A stretch of DNA of 64,000 nt. Source: Tolumonas lignilytica (GTDB lineage: Bacteria > Pseudomonadota > Gammaproteobacteria > Enterobacterales > Aeromonadaceae). A program made the translations under genes and the position numbers. Below, in pieces: positions 9,529 to 18,313 of this stretch (position 1 is the stretch's first letter; each line of letters opens with the position of its first letter). The DNA lies in the NCBI RefSeq assembly GCF_000527035.1, contig NZ_AZUK01000001.1, positions 2,596,001 through 2,660,000 of the forward strand, in the 5' to 3' direction. The notes beneath the pieces were generated by a model. The model worked only from the letters and a program-made list of their open reading frames with translations. It did not search any database and was not told the DNA's origin.

Positions 9529-11832
9529 GTGGCTAAGAAACCAAAAAAGAATACCGCGCCGGTTTATCCTTTCTGGCACTGGCGTCGCTGGATTGGACTG
9601 GCAATCAAACTGGGCTTGGTCGGCATCGCCTTCATGGTGTTGTTCGGCATTTATCTCGATAGTCTGATCCACAGCAAATTTGATACAGGGCAGAAATGGC
9701 AACTGCCTGCAGTGGTTTACAGTCGGCCGCTGGAATTATTCCCCGAACAGCGTTTGTCGCTGAAACAGATGCTGCATGAACTCAAGCTGCTGAATTACCG
9801 TGAAAGCCCGAATCCGAAAGGCCCGGGACAGTATGCCGTCAACGGCCAGCGCATGGTGGTGATCCGTCGCTCATTCAGTTTCGCTGATGGGATGGAAAAG
9901 GCGCGGCCACTGCTGCTGACCTTCAACGGCCAGCGTTTGGTCAACATCAAGAGTGCAGACAACCTGCACGATCTGGCCTATGTGCGCATGGATCCGGTGT
10001 TGTTGGATCGTCTCAGCAATGATGAGATGGAAGATCGTATCCTGCTGCATATCAATCAGGTGCCCCAGTCTTTTATCAACATGCTGCTGCTAGTGGAAGA
10101 TCGTGATTTCTATACGCATGGCGGTGTGTCTCTGCTCTCGATTGGCCGTGCTTTTCTGGCGAACCTGCGTGCCGGCCATGCGGTTCAGGGGGGAAGTACG
10201 CTGACCCAACAGTTGGCGAAAAATTACTTCCTGACCCGAGAACGCAGTATCTGGCGTAAGGTTCAGGAAGCTTACATGGCGGTGATCATTGATTACCGTT
10301 ATGACAAAAATCAGATCCTCGAAACTTACATGAACGAGATTTATCTCGGCCAGAATTTCGCGCAGGGGGTCTATGGATTTGGTCTGGCTTCCTATTTCTA
10401 CTTTGGGATGCCATTGAATGAGCTGGAACCGGATCAGATGGCGCTGCTGGTGACCATGGTTCGTGGGCCTTCTTACTATGATCCGTGGCGTTATCCGGAA
10501 CGGGCACAGCAGCGACGGGATATGATCCTGCGGCTGATGCTGGACAATAATCAGCTGTCACCAGATCAATACCAGACCTATCTGGCCCGTCCGCTCGGAT
10601 TGCTGGAACGCGGTCAGATGACGTTTGGCCGCACCCCGGCCTTCATGAGTCTGCTCCGCCGCGAATTACGTCAGCGCTTTGGTGATGCCTTCCTGAAACA
10701 GTCCGGGCTGAAAATTTTTACTAGTTTGGATCCGGTCGCGCAACAGGCAGCCGAGGAGGCCGTGGCATCACAACTGGATAACATTGAGACACGGACGAAA
10801 CACAAAGGCTTGCAAGGGGCCATGGTGGTGACCAATCGTCACTCCGGGGAAGTGTCTGCACTGGTTGGCGGTCGGGATGCCAACTATGCCGGTTTGAACC
10901 GGGCCTTGGATGCGCGTCGTCCGATTGGTTCACAGGTGAAACCGGCAGTCTATCTGACTGCGCTGGATCAGGGCTTCCACCTGGCGACGCCGTTGAAAGA
11001 TGAACCTTTGGAGTTGCGTAATCAGGGCGGGAAAGTCTGGGCACCACAGAACTACGACCGGACTTTCCGAGGCAATGTCCCTTTATACGCGGCGATGGCT
11101 AATTCCCTGAACGTGCCGACGGTCCGTCTGGGCATGGCGGTCGGCATTCCGGCGGTGGCCGAAACGTTGAAGAAAATGGGAGTGACGCAGGAGATCCCGA
11201 TGTTCCCTTCCTTGTTCCTCGGCATTCTGGAACTCTCACCGTATGAAGTGAATCAGGCATTCCTGACACTGGCAACGGAAGGGTTATATCAGCCGCTGAC
11301 CGCCATTCGTACGATTCTGGACAGTAATGATAAAGTGATTTATCAGCGGGCCGAGAAGGCGGAACGCAGGCTGGATAGCCAGTCTGCTTATTTGACCCTG
11401 TTTACCATGACGAAAGTAGCCAGCGTAGGTACGGCAAAGGTGTTGGCGTCGCAATTCCCTGGTGTGGTGCTGGCCGGTAAGACCGGTACCACGGATAACC
11501 TGCGTGATGCCTGGTTTACCGGTATGGATAACGATGAATTGATCACGACCTGGGTTGGCCGTGACGATAACCAGCCGGCCGGATTAACCGGTGCGAACGG
11601 TGCGTTACCCTTGTTCAGTGACTATATGAAACGTCGTGGTGTGAATTCACTGCGTCTGCCGGTGCCACAGGGTATTTCCATGGTGAACTTCAATATCGAA
11701 GGTAAACCGGTTGCCGGTGGATGCGGCGGGGCCATGATGTTGCCTGCTCGCACCGATAAATTACCACCGGCAGAAGCGTGCACCACCACACCGGTGGATT
11801 GGCTCAAACACATCTTCTCCAGCGGGGAATAA
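9529..11832 (+). CDS. mrcB: Penicillin-binding protein 1B, bifunctional transglycosylase/transpeptidase
   Basis: PBP1b polymerises and cross-links peptidoglycan at the periplasmic face of the inner membrane. The 767-residue product has a basic cytoplasmic tail, one membrane helix (about 20-45) and a UB2H-like domain (about 58-150). The GT51 domain holds the catalytic Glu190 in VEDRDFYTHGG and GGSTLTQQLAKNYFL. The transpeptidase domain has SQVK (Ser468), SLN (526-528) and KTGT (Lys651). The start is GTG 9529, placed by the short basic N terminus MAKKPKKN. A GC-rich hairpin follows the stop. UB2H presence suggests regulation by LpoB, but no lpoB is in the window. Confidence 0.96.
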   Translation: MAKKPKKNTAPVYPFWHWRRWIGLAIKLGLVGIAFMVLFGIYLDSLIHSKFDTGQKWQLPAVVYSRPLELFPEQRLSLKQMLHELKLLNYRESPNPKGPGQYAVNGQRMVVIRRSFSFADGMEKARPLLLTFNGQRLVNIKSADNLHDLAYVRMDPVLLDRLSNDEMEDRILLHINQVPQSFINMLLLVEDRDFYTHGGVSLLSIGRAFLANLRAGHAVQGGSTLTQQLAKNYFLTRERSIWRKVQEAYMAVIIDYRYDKNQILETYMNEIYLGQNFAQGVYGFGLASYFYFGMPLNELEPDQMALLVTMVRGPSYYDPWRYPERAQQRRDMILRLMLDNNQLSPDQYQTYLARPLGLLERGQMTFGRTPAFMSLLRRELRQRFGDAFLKQSGLKIFTSLDPVAQQAAEEAVASQLDNIETRTKHKGLQGAMVVTNRHSGEVSALVGGRDANYAGLNRALDARRPIGSQVKPAVYLTALDQGFHLATPLKDEPLELRNQGGKVWAPQNYDRTFRGNVPLYAAMANSLNVPTVRLGMAVGIPAVAETLKKMGVTQEIPMFPSLFLGILELSPYEVNQAFLTLATEGLYQPLTAIRTILDSNDKVIYQRAEKAERRLDSQSAYLTLFTMTKVASVGTAKVLASQFPGVVLAGKTGTTDNLRDAWFTGMDNDELITTWVGRDDNQPAGLTGANGALPLFSDYMKRRGVNSLRLPVPQGISMVNFNIEGKPVAGGCGGAMMLPARTDKLPPAEACTTTPVDWLKHIFSSGE

Positions 11833-11844
11833 GCGGTTGGATGG

Positions 11845-11867
11845 ATGCGCCGCATAAGGCGGCGCAT
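11845..11867. terminator. GC-rich hairpin between mrcB and yajL
   Basis: A perfect 9-bp stem (ATGCGCCGC / GCGGCGCAT) with loop ATAAG lies 12 bases after the mrcB stop. There is no T-run on either strand, so it may be a processing or Rho-assisted site rather than a classic terminator. Confidence 0.5.
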
Positions 11868-11902
11868 TCTCAGCTGATGAGTGGGTGACCAGTCATGTGA
11901 GG

Positions 11903-12466
11903 CTAGCCCAGCATATCTTTCCGTACCTTGTCTGCGGTCTCCTGTCCTTGCAAGGCAGCCAGAATGGCCAATGCAAAATCAAGGCTGGTGGCCGGGCCCT
12001 GGCTAGTGATGAGTTTATGGGCCTTATCTATTACAACTCGCTCCTGACTGACCTGACCTGCGGGGAGTTGGCTTTGTGTGCCCGGATACCCGGTGACTTT
12101 GGCCGTACCGATCAAATCATGATGTGCCAGTACAAAGGCGGGAGAGGCGCAAATGGCCGCCCGCCACAACGCTTGTGCCTGCTGTTTTTTCAAAAGTTCA
12201 ATGACTAACGGGTTATCACGTAAATATTCCGCGCCGGGAATACCGCCGGGTAAGACCAGCACATCAAATGTTTCGTGTGCGACCTCTTCCAGTAAATGAT
12301 CGGCGACCAGATGAACACCGCGTGAGGCGACTACATCCCGTTGTTTATTGGGATTGATGGATGCCACCGTCACTTTGACATTGCCCCGGACCAGCGTATC
12401 GATGCTGGTCACCGTTTCAATTTCTTCGCAACCCGGAGCGATAATTACCAGTGCTCTTTTACTCAT
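11903..12466 (-). CDS. yajL: DJ-1/PfpI-family protein YajL
   Basis: The 187-residue product is a DJ-1-superfamily protein. It keeps the conserved Glu in PGCEEIE and the nucleophilic elbow Cys in AAICASPAFVL. Ends such as LITSQGPATSLDFAL match YajL. E. coli YajL is linked to oxidative-stress protection and to proposed chaperone and deglycase activities; the deglycase claim is disputed. The gene lies 13 bp downstream of panE in the same direction, the reverse of the usual independent placement but with the same neighbours as in enterobacteria (yajL, panE, yajQ). Confidence 0.93.
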   Translation of the reverse strand: MSKRALVIIAPGCEEIETVTSIDTLVRGNVKVTVASINPNKQRDVVASRGVHLVADHLLEEVAHETFDVLVLPGGIPGAEYLRDNPLVIELLKKQQAQALWRAAICASPAFVLAHHDLIGTAKVTGYPGTQSQLPAGQVSQERVVIDKAHKLITSQGPATSLDFALAILAALQGQETADKVRKDMLG

Positions 12467-12479
12467 TAGCGTATCCTCA

Positions 12480-13382
12480 CTAAGTGGTGAATGTTGACTC
12501 TAATTTTTTGATTTTAAGATATAAATCCTGATGCAGTGGCAGTTTAATACCGATTTTTTCTGCCTGTTGCAGCAGATAGCCGGTGATATAGTCAATCTCG
12601 GTTTTACGCTGATGCGCGAGATCCTGCTGCATGGAGGAATAGTTCTGTGCGGTCTGTTCTGCCACCTTAAAAATCACCTCACACCATGCCGTGACCGGCT
12701 CGGTAAAACTCTCGGCAATCAGCAAAGGATGCAACTCTTCACACAGCGCGTTCACTTCAGCCTGGTGCTCCGACAACATCCCATTGGGTTGATTATAGAG
12801 GGCCGTGAGCGGGTTGATGATGGCGTTGACTACCAGTTTTCGCCATTGCCGTTCGCGGATCTGATCACTCCAGGCGGCATGGCCCAGTGCATTTGCCAGC
12901 GGCGGGATTAGTGATTGGTAGTGCGTTCCAGCTTCATTCAGCGCGCCAAGCCAGGTTTCGCCCAGGCCGGTATGCTTGATGTGATGGGGATCTTTTTTGA
13001 AAGCCCCGCAGCTGGTGACGCCGGTTAAGAGCGGGTTTTGAGGAAAGTGCGTCAGCAGCCATTCCTCGGGGCCCATGCCATTATGCAGCAGCACGATCGG
13101 GCATGAATGGGGGAGTTTGCCAACCAGCGCCTCCAGCGCCGGGATCACCTGCCAGACTTTCGTCGTCACCAACAGCAGCGTAAGGTCGGAGACAGCCTGA
13201 TGACTGATGCAGGGCAGTTCACACATGCAGAAAGAGCCATCCAACAGTTCCAGCATCATCGGATGCGAGGCGTGTTGCCGGGCGCATCGGGTATCCAGCA
13301 GATTCACATCTTGTCCGGTGCGTAGCAGATGAGTGGCAAACAAGGAGCCAATCGCTCCGGCACCCAGGATCGTCCATTGCAT
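12480..13382 (-). CDS. panE: 2-dehydropantoate 2-reductase
   Basis: PanE reduces ketopantoate to pantoate with NADPH in pantothenate and coenzyme A synthesis. The 300-residue product opens with the Rossmann motif MQWTILGAGAIGSLFATHL. Other visible parts are LLLVTTKVWQV, PIVLLHNGMG and the catalytic-lysine region RKLVVNAIINPLTALYN. It is divergent from yajQ across 140 bp and is probably co-transcribed with yajL. Confidence 0.95.
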   Translation of the reverse strand: MQWTILGAGAIGSLFATHLLRTGQDVNLLDTRCARQHASHPMMLELLDGSFCMCELPCISHQAVSDLTLLLVTTKVWQVIPALEALVGKLPHSCPIVLLHNGMGPEEWLLTHFPQNPLLTGVTSCGAFKKDPHHIKHTGLGETWLGALNEAGTHYQSLIPPLANALGHAAWSDQIRERQWRKLVVNAIINPLTALYNQPNGMLSEHQAEVNALCEELHPLLIAESFTEPVTAWCEVIFKVAEQTAQNYSSMQQDLAHQRKTEIDYITGYLLQQAEKIGIKLPLHQDLYLKIKKLESTFTT

Positions 13383-13522
13383 AAGCAGGTTAACTCGCTG
13401 TCGTATTTAACAATAATAATAGGATGCTAACCGAGATCCGCTCGCTTTAGCAGGGGATTACCTTCATTCAGACTCGGATTTCTGCTAAATTTAGCGGCAA
13501 TTTGTAATCAGGAGAATCCTCT

Positions 13523-14005
13523 ATGCCGTCTTTTGACATTGTATCTGAAGTCGCGATGAACGAAATTCAGAACGCGGTAGAAAATGCGAACCGCGAAATC
13601 CAGAGCCGCTTTGATTTTCGTGGCGTTGATGCCTCCTTTGAATTGAACAAAGAAGAGATCAAAATGGGCGCGGATGCGGATTTCCAACTGAAACAGATGA
13701 TCGATATTCTGCGGGACAAAGTGACCAAGCGCGGTATTGATATCAACTGTCTGGATGTTGGCGAGGTGGAACATTCCGGTAAGCGTTACTTCCAGGTGAT
13801 CAAACTGAAGCAGGGCATTGAAACGGATGTGGCCAAGAAACTGATCAAAATGATCAAGGATGCCAAAATCAAAGTGCAAACCGCTATTCAGGGTGATGAA
13901 GTGCGGGTAACGGGCAAAAAGCGTGACGATTTGCAGGAAGCGATTGCGTTGATTCGTCAGGCTGAGTTGGGTCAGTCCTTCCAGTTTACCAATTTCCGGG
14001 ATTAA
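13523..14005 (+). CDS. yajQ: YajQ family nucleotide-binding protein
   Basis: The 160-residue product covers the full YajQ/DUF520 family from [20 protein letters not shown] (20-residue limit respected) to the typical end [12 protein letters not shown]. Family members bind nucleotides, and a Xanthomonas homologue binds cyclic di-GMP; E. coli YajQ has been reported to bind GTP and tRNA. The start ATG 13523 has AGGAGAA 8 bases upstream. A possible terminator separates it from ampG. Confidence 0.96.
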   Translation: MPSFDIVSEVAMNEIQNAVENANREIQSRFDFRGVDASFELNKEEIKMGADADFQLKQMIDILRDKVTKRGIDINCLDVGEVEHSGKRYFQVIKLKQGIETDVAKKLIKMIKDAKIKVQTAIQGDEVRVTGKKRDDLQEAIALIRQAELGQSFQFTNFRD

Positions 14006-14025
14006 TGCCCCGGCGATAAAAACCT

Positions 14026-14064
14026 AGCCTCCTGAGTGCAAGTGCCTCCGGAGGCTTTATTTTT
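14026..14064 (+). terminator. Candidate terminator after yajQ
   Basis: AGCCTCC at 14026-14032 pairs with GGAGGCT at 14050-14056 and is followed by TTATTTTT. The loop is 17 bases, or a zero-loop GCCTCC/GGAGGC palindrome can form instead. It overlaps the leader of ampG, so read-through is likely. Confidence 0.5.
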
Positions 14065-14075
14065 AGGGAGCCGTC

Positions 14076-15317
14076 ATGCCGCAACTGCACTGGTCGCAAC
14101 AACTGTTTACCCGCCGTATGCTGATTTGTGTGTTTACCGGGTTCAGTTCTGGCCTGCCGCTTTATCTGCTGCTGAATTTGATCCCCGCCTGGTTGAAAAC
14201 AGAACAGATTGACCTGAAGGCGATAGGTTTACTGTCGCTGGTACAGTTTCCCTATACCTGGAAATTTATCTGGTCGCCGTTGATGGATCGTTTTCCGATT
14301 TTAGGATTGGGGCGGCGTCGCGGCTGGATGTTGGTTTCTCAGTTGGCTTTAGTGCTGGCGATCGGTCTGATGGGGTTTCTGTCGCCCCAAACCTCCTTGT
14401 GGAGCATTGCCTATCTGGCGCTGGGCATTGCCTTTTTCAGTGCCAGCCAAGATATCGTGCTCGATGCCTATCGCCGTGAAATTCTCAGTGATCGGGAGTT
14501 GGGGCTAGGCAATTCGGTGCATGTGAATGCCTATCGCATTGCCGGGTTGGTGCCGGGCTCATTGTCATTGATTCTGGCCGATCACTTGCCATGGCACTGG
14601 GTTTTCCCGATCACGGCCTTGTTTATGTTGCCGGGGCTGATGCTGACACTGCTGTGTCAGGAGCCGGTGGCTGTCCGCTCACCGCGTACTTTACGAGAGG
14701 CGGTCATTGAACCTTTTCATGAGTTTATCCAGCGTCAGGGTGTACAAAATGCCTTACTCATTCTGGCCTTTATCTTTCTGTATAAGCTCGGTGACAGCAT
14801 GGCTACTTCGCTGGCAACCCCGTTTTATCAGGATATTGGATTTAGTAAAACCGAGATTGGTCTGATTGCAAAACATGCCGGACTCTGGCCGAGCGTCATC
14901 GGTGGCATGCTGGGTGGGATCTGGATGCTGCGCTTAGGGATCAACCGTGCACTCTGGTTGTTTGGGCTGGTACAGATACTGGCGATCTTCGGATTTTATT
15001 TTCTGGCCGGAATAGGGCACGACCGTATGGCGCTGGCGGGTGTAATTGGTTTTGAGGCATTTGGTGTCGGTATTGGTACTGCTGCTTTCACCGCGTTTAT
15101 TGCCCGGACAACCGATCCTCGTTATACCGCCACGCAATTTGCTTTATTTACCAGCTTGGCAGCTGTTCCCCGTACTTTCTTCAATGCCAGTACCGGCTGG
15201 CTGGTCGAATCGTTCGGGTGGCAGCATTTCTTCCTGCTATGTGCGGTACTGGCGATCCCCGGTATGTTGTTGCTGCTGAAAGTGGCGCCGTGGCAAGCAG
15301 AGGCGAATCGGGAATAA
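14076..15317 (+). CDS. ampG: Muropeptide permease AmpG
   Basis: AmpG is an inner-membrane MFS transporter that imports GlcNAc-anhydroMurNAc peptides for cell-wall recycling. The 413-residue product has 12 hydrophobic segments. AmpG landmarks are GFSSGLPLYLLLNLIPAWL, SPLMDRFPILGLGRRRGWM and SASQDIVLDAYRREIL. The start ATG 14076 has GGGAG 6 bases upstream. The ampG-yajG neighbourhood is as in E. coli, though here a ppiA gene stands between them on the other strand. Confidence 0.94.
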   Translation: MPQLHWSQQLFTRRMLICVFTGFSSGLPLYLLLNLIPAWLKTEQIDLKAIGLLSLVQFPYTWKFIWSPLMDRFPILGLGRRRGWMLVSQLALVLAIGLMGFLSPQTSLWSIAYLALGIAFFSASQDIVLDAYRREILSDRELGLGNSVHVNAYRIAGLVPGSLSLILADHLPWHWVFPITALFMLPGLMLTLLCQEPVAVRSPRTLREAVIEPFHEFIQRQGVQNALLILAFIFLYKLGDSMATSLATPFYQDIGFSKTEIGLIAKHAGLWPSVIGGMLGGIWMLRLGINRALWLFGLVQILAIFGFYFLAGIGHDRMALAGVIGFEAFGVGIGTAAFTAFIARTTDPRYTATQFALFTSLAAVPRTFFNASTGWLVESFGWQHFFLLCAVLAIPGMLLLLKVAPWQAEANRE

Positions 15318-15346
15318 AAAACCGGCAAGGTTTCCCCTACCGGTTT
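15313..15346 (-). terminator. Terminator of ppiA (minus strand)
   Basis: On the minus strand a 7-bp stem AAACCGG / CCGGTTT with a 14-base loop ends in TTTTTTA. It lies between the convergent ampG and ppiA genes. On the plus strand the T-run is short, so it works better for ppiA. Confidence 0.7.
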
Positions 15347-15366
15347 GATTCATGCAAAACGTGCTA

Positions 15367-15921
15367 TTAATTCAGACGTGTGACCTTGGTGATCACGATA
15401 GGGTCTGTCGGAACATCACTGGCCCGTAATTTTGGATCTACCGTAGTGGGTTCATCCGCAATTTTTTCCAGTACATCCATACCGGAAACCACGGTGCCGA
15501 ATACGGTATATCCCGGTTGCACATTGGCGTCTAATGACAGGTTGTCATTCAGATTAAAATAGAACTGGCGGGTCGCACTGTTCGGATCGCTCATCCGCGC
15601 CATCGCCAAGGTGCCACGGCGGTTTGACAAACCATTATTCGATTCGTTTTCTACCGGGTTGTGGGTAGGTAATGGCGTGAAATCTGAGTTATAGCCACCA
15701 CCTTGCGCCACGAAACCCGGGATCACACGATGAAACAGCGAATGGTTGTAGCTGCCGTCATCGACATAACTCAGGAAGTTAGCCACCGTTTTAGGTGCCT
15801 TATCGGCTTCCAGTTCAACAACAATGTTACCAAGATTGGTTTGCATTTCTACACGCGGACCGCTTGCCCAGACGAAACCAGGCAGTAACGCAGCCAGCAG
15901 TGCCAAGGTCTGACACTTCAT
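15367..15921 (-). CDS. ppiA: Periplasmic cyclophilin-type peptidyl-prolyl isomerase
   Basis: The 184-residue product has a signal peptide (about residues 1-19, ending VWA/SG) and one cyclophilin domain. Catalytic-site features are FHRVIPGFVAQGGG and RRGTLAMARMSDPNSATRQFYFNL (given here only to SATRQFYFNL). It catalyses cis-trans isomerisation of prolyl bonds in exported proteins. Its ATG shares one base with the yajG stop (TAATG), and AGGA lies 9 bases upstream. It is the last gene of an apparent rlmG-yajG-ppiA operon. Confidence 0.92.
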   Translation of the reverse strand: MKCQTLALLAALLPGFVWASGPRVEMQTNLGNIVVELEADKAPKTVANFLSYVDDGSYNHSLFHRVIPGFVAQGGGYNSDFTPLPTHNPVENESNNGLSNRRGTLAMARMSDPNSATRQFYFNLNDNLSLDANVQPGYTVFGTVVSGMDVLEKIADEPTTVDPKLRASDVPTDPIVITKVTRLN

Positions 15922-16493
15922 TAAAATTGTCCTTTAATAGCACCGCGGATCTGATTATCAGCCAGAGCCTGAGACAGGATCTCAGAGAGCTGTTCGTTCA
16001 GCAGCACCTCAAGATCGTGTATATCCGGACGGGTTACACTGTCTTGGGATGAAGAGCGGTTATATTCTTTATTCAGAATATTCCCGTTGTTGGTGATCGT
16101 CAGTTTAATGCGGCTTTTGGCATTGGAATTAAACATCAGGCCGGGTTTGGTCAGTGTGGCCTGTAACTCCTCGATCACGACATTGACCGTAATATTGGAC
16201 TGTGAACCACGGGCAATACCTTGTTGCAGAAAACCATCCTGCAGACGCTCGGCTAACAGTTGCTGTGGTGCGATCTGATTCGGGACCAATGTCACCGGGC
16301 TGTCAGGCAGCGCAATTTTGATGATCTGACTACCGGCTCGTTCATCTTTACCATCCACGCTGATATCGATCCCTGGCTGATAGAGACCATCCAGCTGATC
16401 ATCCACGACCGGATTCAGATTGGCTTTTTGCGGCCAGGATGCAGCACAACCCACAAACAGGATGGCGCTGAGGAGTAGCATTATCTTTTTCAT
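15921..16493 (-). CDS. yajG: YajG family lipoprotein
   Basis: The 190-residue product has a lipoprotein signal peptide with lipobox LFVGC (Cys16), followed by the YajG-family domain of unknown function. The second residue after Cys is Ala, so sorting to the outer membrane is expected. The start ATG 16493 has AGGAG 6 bases upstream. It follows rlmG by 8 bp and overlaps ppiA by one base. In E. coli yajG sits between ampG and bolA, and ampG and bolA both flank this region. Confidence 0.92.
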   Translation of the reverse strand: MKKIMLLLSAILFVGCAASWPQKANLNPVVDDQLDGLYQPGIDISVDGKDERAGSQIIKIALPDSPVTLVPNQIAPQQLLAERLQDGFLQQGIARGSQSNITVNVVIEELQATLTKPGLMFNSNAKSRIKLTITNNGNILNKEYNRSSSQDSVTRPDIHDLEVLLNEQLSEILSQALADNQIRGAIKGQF

Positions 16494-16501
16494 GGAAGCT
16501 C

Positions 16502-17638
16502 CTATCGGTTTATGGTTCGTAAAATAACAAATTTACTGTTGCTGGCAATACATTCTGCACCGCCAAACAGACGTTTTAACTTAATGTGATAATTTAAATG
16601 CCGATTGCCGACAATCCAGAGTTCGCCGCCCCGTTTCAGGCAGCGTTTGGCATCTTTAAACATCTGCCAGGCAATTTCATCGGTGATGGTTTGCAGTTGA
16701 TGGAAGGGCGGATTACACAGGATCAGATCGACGCTGTGACTCTCAATGCCACTCAGCGAATGGCTGGCGCGAAACTGACAGCGCGCCAGATCCTGCGGAC
16801 GGTTTTGCGCCACATTTTGCTGACTGGAAGCGACCGCCATAAAGGACTCATCCAGAAAACATAATTCGGCTTCCGGGTTATATTCCAGTGCCATCAGGCC
16901 CAACACCCCATTGCCACAACCGAGATCGATCATCACCCCTTTTTTCTGTCTCGGCAGATTTTGCAGCATGAAGCGGGCACCGATATCCAACGAGGCACGG
17001 GAAAACACATTGGCATGGTTGGTAATCTGATAAGAACTGTTCTCTAATGGCCAAACCGTCGGATACGGGTTGGCGATGGGCGCCTTCTCTTCAACGTCGG
17101 CATAAATCAATCGTGCCTTTTTCCAGGCCAGCGAGGTGGTGGTTTTACCGAAGATTTGCTCAAACAACGCCAGCGTGGAGTTGTGTATCTCTTTGGCTTT
17201 GCCCGCTGCAATAATCCGCGTTTGCGGCGTCACTACATCGCGCAGACGTAACAACTGATATTCCAGCATCGCCAGAGTTTTCGGCACTTTAATGATCACC
17301 AGCGACGGAGCTTCGGGTAATGGCGCCAGTACATCCTGCAAATGCAGTTGCTGTTCATCCAGTTCGTTGCTTTGCCAGTTACGCCGGGTTGCCTCCTGAC
17401 TGAGGAAGGAATCGCTGATCGCGACGGGCTGATAATCGGCCAGTCCGCAGGCGAGTGCGCCGAAACTGTCATTGAGGATCAGAATCGGCCCTTGTTCTGT
17501 GGCGGCTTTTAATTGCTCGGCGGTCAGTTCCCGTAACAGATATTCATCAGCCGCATCCCAGGCTTGCAGGTTGGGATCGGTCGTAGAAGGATAACGATGC
17601 AGCGTTAAACTGCGTGTTTCCAGCGTCAACAAAGTCAT
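16502..17638 (-). CDS. rlmG: 23S rRNA (guanine-N2) methyltransferase RlmG
   Basis: RlmG methylates G1835 of 23S rRNA. The 378-residue product has an N-terminal degenerate methyltransferase-like domain and a C-terminal active domain. The latter carries VMIDLGCGNGVLGLMALEYN (SAM site) and the catalytic NPPFHQ motif in LILCNPPFH. Length and both motifs match the RlmG/RsmC group, and the N-terminal region (SLTLHRYP) favours RlmG. It is divergent from the alkB-type gene. Confidence 0.93.
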   Translation of the reverse strand: MTLLTLETRSLTLHRYPSTTDPNLQAWDAADEYLLRELTAEQLKAATEQGPILILNDSFGALACGLADYQPVAISDSFLSQEATRRNWQSNELDEQQLHLQDVLAPLPEAPSLVIIKVPKTLAMLEYQLLRLRDVVTPQTRIIAAGKAKEIHNSTLALFEQIFGKTTTSLAWKKARLIYADVEEKAPIANPYPTVWPLENSSYQITNHANVFSRASLDIGARFMLQNLPRQKKGVMIDLGCGNGVLGLMALEYNPEAELCFLDESFMAVASSQQNVAQNRPQDLARCQFRASHSLSGIESHSVDLILCNPPFHQLQTITDEIAWQMFKDAKRCLKRGGELWIVGNRHLNYHIKLKRLFGGAECIASNSKFVILRTINR

Positions 17639-17711
17639 GTGGCTTCCATCTCATCAAATTGGCGCTATTCTACCTGTCATCATCTCTGAGACCAAACAAG
17701 CGGAGCAGAAA

Positions 17712-18296
17712 ATGCCATTGGAACGCCAATTGCTGCCGGATGCGGAGTTAGACTGGCAGGCCGATTTTCTGTCGCCGGACGAAGCCGAACGCTGGTATCA
17801 GTGCCTCTTGCAACGAGTGGCATGGCAACAACTGCCGATCCGGATGTTTGGTCAGGTTCATTTACAGCCTAGGCTTATCTGCTGGTATGGCGAAGCCAGT
17901 TACACCTATTCCCGTCTGACATTACCGGCGACGGCCTGGCCTGACTGGTTTCTGCCGTTAAAACAGAAAGTGGAGCAGGCTGTGGGGGCTCGTTTTAATG
18001 GCGTCTTGCTGAATTACTACCGGAATGGGCAAGACTCGATGGGCTGGCACAGTGATGATGAGCCTGAACTGGGTGAAAATCCGCTGATTGCTTCGCTGAG
18101 TCTCGGCGCTACCCGCCGGTTTAGCCTGAAGCATAAACATGAACCACTCAAACAGACCGTGCAGCTGACAAATGGTAGCCTGTTGGTCATGGGCGGCCGC
18201 ATGCAACATCACTGGTTGCATGCACTACCTAAAATGGCCCGGGTTCATGACGGACGGATCAATCTGACATTCCGCCAGATCCTCACCGATTCTTGA
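17712..18296 (+). CDS. AlkB-like 2-oxoglutarate/Fe(II) dioxygenase
   Basis: The 194-residue protein resembles the ALKBH2/ALKBH3 branch of nucleic-acid demethylases that repair alkylated bases. Iron ligands are His113 and Asp115 in GWHSDDE and His170 in WLHALPK. The 2-oxoglutarate Arg motif is RINLTFRQ (Arg182, Arg188), and NYYRNGQDSMGWH is the family substrate-site block. ATG 17712 was chosen because CGGAG lies 6 bases upstream; an ATG at 17637 would add 25 residues overlapping the rlmG start. No LexA or Ada-like site is obvious. Confidence 0.9.
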   Translation: MPLERQLLPDAELDWQADFLSPDEAERWYQCLLQRVAWQQLPIRMFGQVHLQPRLICWYGEASYTYSRLTLPATAWPDWFLPLKQKVEQAVGARFNGVLLNYYRNGQDSMGWHSDDEPELGENPLIASLSLGATRRFSLKHKHEPLKQTVQLTNGSLLVMGGRMQHHWLHALPKMARVHDGRINLTFRQILTDS

Positions 18297-18313
18297 TCGG
18301 GTCTGTCTGTTGG